From Obelidium mucronatum (Eukaryota > Chytridiomycota > Chytridiomycetes > Chytridiales > Chytriomycetaceae): 64,000 nucleotides of DNA. This document shows positions 42,827-53,171 of the stretch, piece after piece (position 1 is the first letter of the stretch; the number at the start of each line of letters is the position of its first letter). The position numbers and the translations under genes were made by a program. Below the pieces are notes generated by a model that made no database searches, was not told the DNA's origin, and saw nothing but the letters and a program-made list of their open reading frames with translations. The stretch is from assembly GCA_025765595.1 (NCBI GenBank), contig JAIVFH010000068.1, positions 1 to 64,000 on the forward strand, read 5' to 3'.

Positions 42827-45800
42827 TTAACGGACTTGACGACGCTTCTGTCCATCCTTATCAGTATCACCCTTGATCACTGGAGTTGGGGACGGGTGCA
42901 ATCTCGAGTAAGTCCAGTATTTGTAAATAGGAAAGTTTGTTTTGCACCAGTTGACTTCACGATAGTACTTCTTGAAGGCGTTGTATTCGTATTCAGTGAC
43001 AAAGGGGTTCCCAGACTCTTCCGTCCAGCCCGCTTTGAAGCCTGCATAGTCACTGAGTTTTCCAGCCTTCCAAAGTGGATTGTAGAGTGGGTCCACGTAG
43101 GTTTGAACACGGGAGAGTTGGAAGCAGTCGACTTTGGGTGTGGGGAGACCTGGTTCTGGGCACACCTTGTTTGGATTTGGATTCTCGTCAAGACAGAGGG
43201 TACCGTAATCACTTTGAAAGAAAAAAAGGCAGTTCAGACAAATTGGACTGCAAAAAGGGGAAAACAAAAATAAGAAATGCTTACATTGTTCCACCGTTTT
43301 GCTTGATAATGTCGGCGAGGCCTGGTGGAAGACTTCCAGTAATTTGGTTGCCGGCAAACGCGCTGGAAGAGAAGAAAAAATTCAGGCATTAATAAACACA
43401 AATAAGCCTACAAAGCTACTTACAAGTTTTGAATGTTGACCAAAGCGCTCCAGGCAAGTGGAATACCTCCGGTAAAGGCGTTGTTGCTCACATCCCTGGA
43501 AAAATAAAAAATTTAGCCGTTGGTTGTCACAACATCTTACTACTTAAATAGAAACTCACAAATTCGAAATGTAAATCAGATTTCCAATGGCGTCTGGCAG
43601 GCTTCCTGAAATGCCCAATCCGTTAACAGTCCTGTTTTTTTTTTTTAAAAAAATCCAATCTTTTCAAACTTTAGGGGGTGCACTTACAAAGAAACGACCT
43701 TCAATCTTCCGGGATCAACATCCGCACGTCTTGCCAGCAACGCGCGGCGCTTCTGGAAGTAGGACGGTGCCGAGGACGTAGAACTACCTGCTGCCGAAGA
43801 ACTAGCTGCTGCCGAAGAACTACCTGCTGCCGAAGAACTACCTGCTGCCGAAGAACTAGCTGCTGCCGAAGAACTAGATGGTCTCACTGACGCGGTAGAA
43901 ACAGTGGTACCAGTAGATACGGACGTTTTGGATGCCATGGTAAAGTTGGAGGTACGGTTAAGTGCTGGTCCCACCGTCCACAAGACTCGAGTGTTGTTGA
44001 CTGGTGACGAGCAAGATAGATCCAAAACATCTGTCACGGAGGCTCCTGCGCCAGTTTTGTATCCTTGGAAGGCTCCATAAAGGGTGAGACAGTCGCTATT
44101 GGCCTCTTTCGATAAACTATAAATGCAGTGTATGAATTTAGTCATTTGCTTGACTGAAGAGAAGGAGAACGTACGCTTTAGCCACTGCTTCTTCTCCTCC
44201 ATTTACCAACAAAACTTCCAATAACTTTGCAGGAACAATCAAGACGGTACCGATAGTAAGAACTTCTTTCAATGGGAGTGCTGCCATCGACGCTGGGAAG
44301 TCTCCCGTCAAATTGTTTCCACTCAAATTACTACAAAAAGTCAAAAAAAAAAAACATCAGTATATATATATTAAAAAAAGACGTCTTTTGTTACATTTTT
44401 GCCAATGAAGTCATGTTGGTGAAGATGTCTGTGATGGGTCCGACAAACTTGTTTCCACTCAAATCCCTACGTTGGAACTCTTAAGGAAAGCTGATAACCA
44501 ACCAAATAAAAGAAAGTTGCAACGTACAAGGCCTTTAAGGTAGATAATGCACCAAGGGCAGATGGAATCGCACCAATAATGTTCAAGTTGGTAAGTTTCA
44601 ACTCCAACAAAACACTAAAAGGGAAAAAATATTATATTGACATAGATAATAACAAATGAATTAGAACGTTTCAATTCTCACAAGTTGGTGGAGTCTGCGC
44701 GCCTAGCCAATGCACGGCGTTCATTGCGACGCTTGAAAAAGAATGATTTGCCACTGTTACTCTCAGGCTCCTTGTATCCCCACTGGTATCGAGAGTTGTT
44801 GACAATTCTTCCACAATCAATTTGCAGGCTTGAGTCATTATAGCCCTTGAATGTTTCAGTGACAACCACACACTGGGTGTTTTGTGGAAGTGGGGCTGGA
44901 GATGTGGACACAGTTGAAGTTTCTGCCCGAGTTGTTGAAGTTCGTGTTGGTGATGTAGAAGTTACATCTTGTGGAACAGTGCTTGCACTACTGACAGGAG
45001 CAGAGGAAGAAACAACAGATTGACTGTAAAGAGTGGACGACGAAGCTGCGTTGTTGATGTCTTGATTTCCCTGTAAATCGAGTTCGGTTTCTGAGATGGT
45101 TTCTGTGCTTATGCTTGCGGTAGCACTAGTAATGGTGTCAGCGGTGCTTAAGGTTTCAGAGGCAATGGTAGCACTAGTAGTGATGTCAGTGGAAGCGCTA
45201 GCAGTCGTTTGTGCAATAGTGCTGGCACTAGTAGCTGTGTCCGTGGTTACAGAGGAAAATGTAGCACTGGCAGTGGTGTCTGTGGCAGTGCTAGTCGTCG
45301 TGCTATCAGTGGTAGTGCCGGTGGTCGTGTCAGTAGTTGCAGTAACGGTAGTGGTCGTGTCAGTAGTAGTTGCCGTAGTGGTTGTGTCCGTCGTAGTGTC
45401 CGTGGTCGTTTCACTAGTGGTGGTATCAGTCGTGGTGTTAGTGGTGGTTGTGTCAGTAGTTGTGTCCGTGGTGGTGGTGTCTGTGGTCGTGGTGTCCGTA
45501 GTCGTGTCACTGCTGGTGGTGGTAGTATCGGTGGTGGTGGTGTCGGTAGTCGTGTCAGTAGTCGTATCACTGCTCGTGGTGGTAGTATCGGTGGTGGTTG
45601 TGTCAGTTGTAGTGTCGGTGGTGGTTGTGTCAGTTGTAGTGTCGGTAGTGGTTGTGTCAGTTGTAGTGTCGGTGGTGGTTGTGTCAGTAGTTGTGTCCGT
45701 GGTGGTGGTGTCTGTAGTCGTGGTGTCGGTAGTCGTGTCAGTAGTCGTGTCACTGCTGGTGGTGGTAGTATCGGTGGTGGTGGTGTCAGTTGTAGTATCG

Positions 45801-47224
45801 GTGGTGGTTGTGTCAGTAGTTGTGTCCGTGGTGGTGGTGTCCGTAGTCGTGGTGTCGGTAGTCGTGTCAGTAGTTGTGTCACTGCTGGTGGTGGTAGTAT
45901 CGGTGGTGGTGGTGTCAGTAGTTGTGTCCGTGGTGGTGGTGTCAGTAGTCGTGTCAGTGGTGGTGGTGACCGTCGTTGTGGTGTCGGTAGTCGTGTCAGT
46001 AGTCGTGTCAGTGGTGGTGGTGGCCGTCGTTGTAGTATCGGAGGTGGTTGTGTCAGTAGTCGTGTCAGTGCTGGTGGGGGTAGTATCGGTGGTGGTGTCA
46101 GTTGTAGTATTGGTGGTGGTTGTGTCAGTAGTTGTGTCCGTGGTGGTGGTGTCCGTCGTTGTAGTATCAGTGGTGGTTGTGTCAGTAGTCGTGTCAGTGC
46201 TGGTGGTAGTAGTATCGGTGGTGGTGTCAGTAGTTGTCGTATCGGTGGTGGTTGTGTCAGTAGTTGTGTCCGTGGTCGTGGTGTCTGTTGTTGTGGTGTC
46301 AGTGGTGGTCGTGTCCGTAGTTGTGGTATCCGTGGTGGTATCTGTGGTCGTGTCGGTGGTAGTAGTGTCCGTGGTCGTTGTATCAGTGGTGGTCGTATCC
46401 GTTGTAGTATCAGTGGTAGTATCAGTGGTAGTATCAGTGGTTGTATCAGTGGTTGTACTACTAGTTTCTTCGTCACGTCGATTAATTTGGCGGAGCAATG
46501 GAGCCTGCCGCTGGTGGTCAGACCAGCAAGCCTTATTTGTATGGACCTGCCCAGTGATACCAAGATTAAAATCCAAAGATAGACGGCTTTTTGATGTCAA
46601 GAATTCGGTTCTTGAATCTTTTAAGCAGTTATTTGACAGATCCCTGTTTGCAGCCACTTAGTAAGATGAGAATCATAATAAGTAAGCACATGCATACATT
46701 TCTGTGAAGCTGTTTGAAGTATAGAATGAATTTGTTTCAGGAAAAGAGGAAAAGGCGTTGTGGTTGAAAATGCTGATGTGTATTTTTTGTGAGTGACAAT
46801 TCCAAAAAATTGAAAAAACGATACGTACACAGAACCAGTTTTCAGGGCGGTCCACGACGAGAGATCCGGAAGTGCACCAACAAATCCCATATTTGTTAAA
46901 GATCTGGTGTGATTTCTGTCAGAAGACTGAGAATAATAGTAAACTCTCTTACAATTTTTTAACATGCGTCAGGGCATCACCGAAGCGAGGAAACTCGCTA
47001 TTCATTTCATAACCATCGATTTCACTGAATTAAAGGAAGATTTAATAGTTAGTTTAGCTGAAGGTTTGGTGCAGAACGTACATAGAGGTGATCCTAATGC
47101 CCTTAGTCACTACAGTGGCAGTAGCTCTTATAAAGCCAGCCACTGTTAGTTCAGAAGTACAGTCACCCGGAATACTTGGGCTCAAAGCCGGAAACGCGTC
47201 GAGTAGAAGCGAACAGTCAGTCAT
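42827..47224 (-). CDS. modular LRR protein 3 of cluster with long Thr/Asp repeat
   Basis: The largest family member. The 5' exon from the ATG at 47224 reads TDCSLLLDAFPALSPSIPGD-C, a typical LRR N-cap. LRR exons (EMNSEFPRFGDALTHVKKL; LTNMGFVGALPDLSSW) and LDFNLGITGQVHTN follow. About 400 residues of TTTD repeats come next (45250-46480), then module 1 (QCVVVTETFKGYNDSSLQID, C, NNSRYQWG, FFFKRRNERR) with LRRs, and module 2 (SDCLTLYGAFQGYKTGAG...C, NNTRVLWTVGP, SSAAG repeats, YFQKRRALLARR) with LRRs. The C-terminal exon has KVDCFQLSRVQTYVDPLYNP, ESGNPFVTEYEYNAFKKYY, WCKTNFPIYKYWTYSRLHP and GDTDKDGQKRRQVR. No signal peptide follows the chosen ATG, so a 5' exon may be missing. Confidence 0.8.
45250..46480 (-). 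repeat. coding minisatellite, (Thr-Thr-Thr-Asp)n
   Basis: About 1.2 kb of 12-nt units (on the coding strand ACNACNACNGAC) with higher-order blocks, for example a TSSDTTTDTTTDTTTTD unit repeated several times. It encodes a Thr/Asp-rich stalk-like segment of LRR protein 3, a candidate for dense O-glycosylation. Array length is likely to vary and may be misassembled. Confidence 0.9.
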
Positions 47225-47538
47225 GATCAAGATGGAAGACGAAGCAGGTTTCGGTGGGTAGTTCAAGCGATCAGGAAAGCAGATTCGAGTTAGAGATCAG
47301 TGAGGCTTCAGAATGAAAGATGGAGCACTGCAGAGAACAGGTGGGATTTTGTCTCTTTTTTGTTTGTTGTTTTCCTCCAAAGTTGACAATCCCTTGTTGT
47401 TTGTTTAAAAAAACAAAAAGAAAAAGATTGAATAAAATCTCCGAGAACGAGACAGTGAGTCATGTGCTTAAGTGGTGAAGAATTAAACAGAGAAAGAGAA
47501 TAGAAAAAAACAGCGAAGAACTAATATTTATTTGTTTC
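47225..47538 (+). other. divergent intergenic region
   Basis: About 310 bp lies between the LRR protein 3 start and the hydrolase gene. A minus-strand frame stays open upstream of the LRR ATG to about 47280 without a further ATG. A signal-peptide exon for LRR protein 3 could hide here, but I could not identify one. Confidence 0.4.
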
Positions 47539-49278
47539 CTATGGCCAAAGAAACAACAACACTCGCCGGCTTGGCCCGAGTGAGTGCGCTTGGCTGCCTT
47601 GCTTCCTCCGTGTATTTGATGCTGATTGCGTGTGCGGAGCTGAGTCCGCTGGGAAGCCCAGATGCCTTGGTGCTGGTCACTAAGTACGCTTGTGGCGATA
47701 AACAGTGCAGCTCTAATTTGCCAGCAGAACGACGCTTGCTCTGCCGCTGTGGATTGATTTACTTTCAGTGCTTGTTTCGTTTCGTCCAGTTTCAAACTAC
47801 TTTCTTTCTGTAATGTTGCTGGCGCTGTCAAGCGCGGCTTTGTTTGCATTTGCCTTTGGCGGTGAAGCCGTGGCTGCGTCTCGTGCGTACACGTGGCTTT
47901 ATTATCTTCTTTTGCTGATTGTGGATTTTGCGTAGGAACGCTGGTGCTTGTGGCTATTCTTGCGTCTTCGCTGGCCAGGTCAAAATCGACCAAACCAACG
48001 AAAGTCTCTCTCCTTGCCTCTACATTGATTGTGTTGATGGTAATGGGGGCATTGATTCAATACCAAGGATATATTGCGTTTTACAATCCCCACCGTACGA
48101 TGGTTGAAATCAAAGCGGCTGATTCTCAGTACAATCTCCATTTGAATTGCACCGGCCCCGCCACTCTCCAAGTACCGACAATTGTATTTGAAACGGGACT
48201 TGCGGTGCCAGCAATTGCTGCATGGGCATCAGTAACCCCTCGACTCCAGAATTTGCGAGTCTGTGTTTATGACCGTGCAGGATATGGCCTCTCAGATTCT
48301 GGTCCATTTCCACTTACCGCAAAACAATCTGCGGACGCTCTTTATCAACTTCTCACAAATGCAAATGAGCCTGGCCCTTTTATTCTTGTTGGTCATTCCT
48401 ATGGGGCTCACATCATCAGACTCTTTGCGCATTTACACCCTGAACAAGTAGCCGGTCTTGTCTTGTTGGATCCTTCGTTTGAATATGGCTATGACGGTGA
48501 TGATTTTGACGTCGAGTCGTTTCATAAGGAGTTGAGCCAGATGGCAGTGGCTACCAGCCTAGTCGCCTCCTTCTTATCGCCGTTTGCTGCAGCCGATCGC
48601 TTAATTTTACCCGTCGTAGAGGCGGAGCATAAGCGCTCGTATTCTTCAAGTGAAACTGCTCGTGTGTTTAAAGGGAAGTTCTTCAAAGTACGTCTTTTAT
48701 TTCAATTTTGACTTCTCACTGAAAGATTAAAAAACTAGGCAATCACGAGTGAACTCCTCAATTTTGCGACAACAAGTGCTGACCAAGTTCGAGCCACCAT
48801 GCCCAAAACCCCAAGAACAAACCTTCCTATCACCATCATCTCGTCGGTTGAAAAAGTTCTTATCTATTGCACTCCGAATGCCTTATACACCTTGTCATCC
48901 AATACTGCGTTCAACGAGTTCTTATACCTTGCTGGCACGAAACCAACCGAAATATGCATTCCCAAGACTTCAACATCTGCTACATCAATTGATTCTACCA
49001 CAATCCTGAAAGATGCGCAGTCCCATTTTTTTGGACATTATAAATTGGCCACTCACTTGAGTGAAAAAACGCGCTTTCTGTTCAGCCCTGGAGGTCATTA
49101 CATTATGTTTGAAGAAGGTGGGCCGGATTTGATTGTAGCTGCAATTCATGGTGTTGTTCAGGAAGCTGGCAAGTACATTCGTGGAGATTACAACTTGGAT
49201 ACTTCGATGAAAACATCGAATTCAAAAAAGAACGATGCTGACGACGTTGATGAAGATGACGAGGATGAGGAATACTAA
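47539..49278 (+). CDS. membrane-anchored alpha/beta hydrolase
   Basis: The N-terminus carries several hydrophobic segments: LASSV-YLMLIACAEL, then across an intron LPLWIDLLSVLVSF, LLALSSAALFAFAF and WLYYLLLLIVDF, then a further helix VSLLASTLIVLMVMGALI. The catalytic domain has the oxyanion-side motif VFETGLAVP, YDRAGYGLSDSG, the nucleophile elbow GHSYGAHI (Ser) and LVLLDPSFEYG. After the last intron a C-terminal SPGGHYIMFEEGGPDLI supplies the likely catalytic His. The protein ends with an acidic tail (DADDVDEDDEDEEY). This is the fold of epoxide hydrolase/haloalkane dehalogenase-like enzymes, but the substrate cannot be told. A homologous multi-TM plus hydrolase layout occurs in some membrane lipases. 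Intron positions near 47680, 47935 and 48690 are inferred. Confidence 0.82.
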
Positions 49279-49341
49279 TAATAAGTGAGCTCAGGATGGG
49301 CTGTGGTTTTAATAAAGTTTCATTGCAAATCTGTTAATCCT

Positions 49342-52300
49342 TCAATTGACAAGACGAAAAAAAACCGAGAAAAAAGATATATTTGATTGCTTGAGTGTTT
49401 CTTCTCGCCGTTTATCAATTTGTTCGGAATGAATTATTTGTTGCTGATTGCATTTGTGATGTCTTGGATCGAAGAAATGGTACTGCCATTGAATTCTTTC
49501 GTATCTCTGGAGGAATAAACTACAATATCGCGCATAAATAATTAGGGCGACTAGGTAGCACATAAACAACAAACCTCAGACAATTCATCTTTCTTTGCAC
49601 TTGTGGCAAGAATTTTTGGAATGAAGTTGATTCCAATAACCGTAAATAAAGTCAAGCAAACGATCAAAGTAGTTATGCTTCGAATCGTCGAAGGTCTACA
49701 AAAAGAATAATTGTCAGCATAGATAAAAAAGTGAATAAACGAGCACTGTACAATTTCAAAGTCAGATTCAATGGAATCAAAATGGCCAAATTCAAAGTCG
49801 TTATATATATCGATCGATTTATCAGCCCACTCTCATTAAACTCCGATTGTACAGCTCTCGTTTGAATACTCAAAAATAATCCCATTAGTATCATTACGAG
49901 GACTGGTGATAGCAATATCCACATCCAAGAACTGTTCTGAGCGCTCGTACAAACGGGCCAAACTTGATTATCAGTGATGTAAACAGATTCTTGATATGGT
50001 ACAGTGAGCTCAAAGACCAGCAAAATTGCTCCATTGATGATGTTCAGAGCAAAGACAACTGCAAGCAAGAACTTGTCGGAAAGAAAAGATGTTTGTGCAC
50101 CACCCAAAAAGATATAGTAAATCCGAACTACGTATTCCATGCATTCCAAGCAATTATAGGTTGTAATATGCGGTTGATGGAAGTTAATATGTTTTTACAA
50201 GATTCAAAGTAAAATGACAAGTACGGCACCATTTTTGACAACCATTGCCGAATAAATTAGCATACACCCGATACTCACAAACCACAACGAAGCAGTACAC
50301 ATGGGCACCATGGCTTCTCCGATGTTGTAAAATATAATCCCTAGAAATCCGAATCCTGCTCCAAGTAAATACAAGGAGAGGAATGCAACGGATGCAAACC
50401 GAAAAGCCGGTCGTTTTGCATTCATAAACAAAACGACTGCCATTCCAGCAACAAAACAGATTCCAACGCCTGAAATGGTATATCCCGTGATTGATATACC
50501 GAGAGGAATTTGCATTGGGGGTGGTGGCATCACCTCATTGGCGGCAAACATAACCTAAGATATCAGACCATTTGAGACGAAAATAGAAACAAAAAACCAG
50601 CTTTTTTACCATCAAGGTGTCGCTGATGCCAGTCAGCGGTTGAGCACCACCATAGGTGAAAACCATCACCTCGTTCGAAATCGAAATACACTCTGAATAC
50701 CGACTATCCAGCTCAAAAACACAAGCATTTGGATCCGAACTTTGATTCAGCGCAAGTACAGAGAGCCCTTGTGTCGCAATGGGAAGGTTCAGAGTCAAGT
50801 CCCCAGTCCAAGCGTTTGTTCCTGAGTTATAGATGAATCCTGCAGATTGCGGGATTTTGTTGGATATGCCGCCTACAAAGAGAACACGGCGGGAATCTAA
50901 CACTACCGCGGCAGGGTTCGTCACCGAATGAACTATGCTCTTTGAATTTGGCGACAATCGAGCCCAAAGTTTTAAGTTCACGTTGAAAGACCATAGATCA
51001 TTAAAGTCTTGATTTCCATCGTTTCCTCCAAATAGTAGAAGCGTGGTGCCATTGACACTAGCCATAGCTGACCCGTATTTTCCTTGTGGGTAGGAGATCC
51101 CAAGATTGCCTGTCGAGGGAGTGGGAAGCTGATCCCAAGTATTGGAAATCGTATCAAAACGCCAAAAATCGCCTTGAATATTTCCAGTTTCGTCTTGTCC
51201 TGTGGGAAACCAAAAAAAATAATTTAAAAACAGCAATTTGAAACTATTGGCACTTTCTTTACCTCCCCAGACGTATAAATATTCGCTCATAAATGCGTAA
51301 GCTTGAAGGGTTCTGTGTCCAGGACCGCTTATGGAAGGATTGACTACAACCTGAACCCAGACGTTTGTTTTATAGAGATACTTCCAAACGTTATTATTCA
51401 AAGTTGCGATACTCGAGCTTCCCCCAAAAATCACGAGGTGCTGTAAAGTACTTGAAAACACAGCGGCGTGGTTGACCAATGGTGGCGGTTGAGCTGATCC
51501 TCCTGGTTTAAGAAGTGTCCATTGCGCAGTATCAACGCGAAACAAGTACAACGATGAGCTATACTCCCCACTTGATTTTTGGCCACCGTAAATCAGAAAC
51601 CGATTGTCTGATATCAGGGTCATTGAATGCCCTTGCAGTCCACCAGGAGTAATGCCAAACGACGGAATATTCACCCAGGAATTATACGAAGTCTGCTGAA
51701 ATCCTTGATAAAATCCAGTGGTGAGTTGGGTGCTGAAGGCGTTAACTTGAAGACGCATCGATGTCATGCTGATCAAGTTTGATATGGATATTTTCATAGG
51801 AGTGGAACAAGATCCAGAAGATGTTTTGGGGTCCAGAAATGTGATCAAAGATGACGCTATTTTGCAGGCACTTGTACTTGAGCAGTTTGTTACTCCGATT
51901 CCACCATTCGAAATATCCATATGTTTGTTTCCGTTGAAGAACACGCCTTTTTCCTCTTGTTCAGAAAACGACAGGCGAAAACAATAAAAAGTACCTTGAA
52001 TCTTGTCGCGAACTACATTATAGGTAGCGATGTCAACTTTTTTCAACGCTGAGTTGAAAATCCACTCAGCGGCAGGATCGCTCTTATTTGGAAATAAAGT
52101 GACTGCTTCGTCGGAATCTACACCAATAGCCCATTTCCCATTCCGAGCTGCGTATAATATAGCCGACGATCCAAGTGCTCCAGCAGAGTTAAAAATTACA
52201 TCAGCATCTTGATCCAAAAAAACTGATAAATTTTGTTAGCATCTATACAGCCAAATAAAATAAAATGGACGTACATTGAGCGATACTTTCCCCCAAGGTT

Positions 52301-53073
52301 CGATTTCTCCAAGTTGGATCAGCGTTATATGTCCCCAACACTTTGCAATGAGGATTAACGTATTTGACACCCTTCAAAAAACCCTGTATATATCTCTGTA
52401 TTGGAGGAACCGGATAGTTTCCAATTACTGAAACAATGTTTGTTGTGGTAATACTCCCAGCCCCCACTCCTGCCAGAAATCCAGCCTCATCTTCCGAAAA
52501 GAGAATGCCCTTCAAAAATCAATCGCTCTTCATTCAGTAATCAGTTACCTGACAAAATTAACGAAAATACCTGAATATTACGCGCAGAGTTTGGATCCAC
52601 TCCAGAGTCGTTTATCGAAAATGTAATATTTGGGAAACGCGTCGCTAAGGGAAGGATCAAGTCCCCGAAATAAAACCCCATCAGATACGCATGAATAATG
52701 CTTTTATCTGTAAAAATAATACAATGCTTTAATTAGATATGCGGTGCCGAGAACAGGTCCAAAGAAGGCAAAAACCGTTTGACAGCTGTGTTATAAACCA
52801 ATCCAATGCTGTCCCAGAGTAAGAGGCTTGAGCTGCAGCTATCCATTTACAATTAAACCCAGCTGCTTCCGAAACTGCCTTTGAGCATCCAGTTTCGGCG
52901 AGTAAATTGAATGGGTCGGCGCTGATGTATTCTTTTTTGAAATTTTGAATAATTTTCCATTTAACAAAAAAAAGCAAACCAATTGATGCCTGGCTTGTGA
53001 TAAGAGCGATTGTTTTCAGCGCGTGCGCAATAGTTGTCACTGCCGCGAGTGTAGGTAATGCCCAAGGAAGCAT
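49342..53073 (-). CDS. class C GPCR with BMP and Kelch ectodomains
   Basis: The ATG at 53073 opens a signal peptide (MLPWALPTLAAVTTIAHA). The ectodomain begins with a BMP/Med-type periplasmic-binding fold: FSINDSGVDPNSARNIQ, ILFSEDEAGFLAGVGAGSI, VNPHCKVLGTYN, then DADVIFNSAGALGSSAIL and GKWAIGVDSDEA. A Kelch propeller follows (GHSMTLISDNRFLIYGGQ, FGGSSSI, LYVWGG, LLLFGGNDG, VLFVGG, VFTYGG). From about 50570 to 49570 there are seven hydrophobic segments, e.g. ISGVGICFVAGMAVVLFM, LSLYLLGAGFGFLGIIFY and NLAILIPLNLTLKLY, with RIYYIF between TM3-like and TM4-like segments as in 7TM_3 receptors. The C-terminal tail is short and its last exon frame is unsure. Function: ligand-gated G-protein signalling at the plasma membrane; the ligand is unknown. 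Confidence 0.85.
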
Positions 53074-53171
53074 TTGGTTTCAAAAAAAGAATCGTTTTAC
53101 AAGGGATCTTCAGAAAATCTTTTTCCTTCTACAACAAGAAAAATAATAAAAGAAAATAAGTTATGGTGGGT

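Noticed and set aside
45096..46661. 521-codon plus-strand ORF rich in Val-Val-Ser
   Set aside because: It is the antisense of the (TTTD)n minisatellite; a 12-nt repeat keeps all frames open. The minus strand has flanking conserved modules and splice sites.
51900..53073. Bacterial contamination suggested by the BMP-type binding domain
   Set aside because: The segment contains GT-AG introns and continues in frame into Kelch and 7TM regions, as in eukaryotic receptors.
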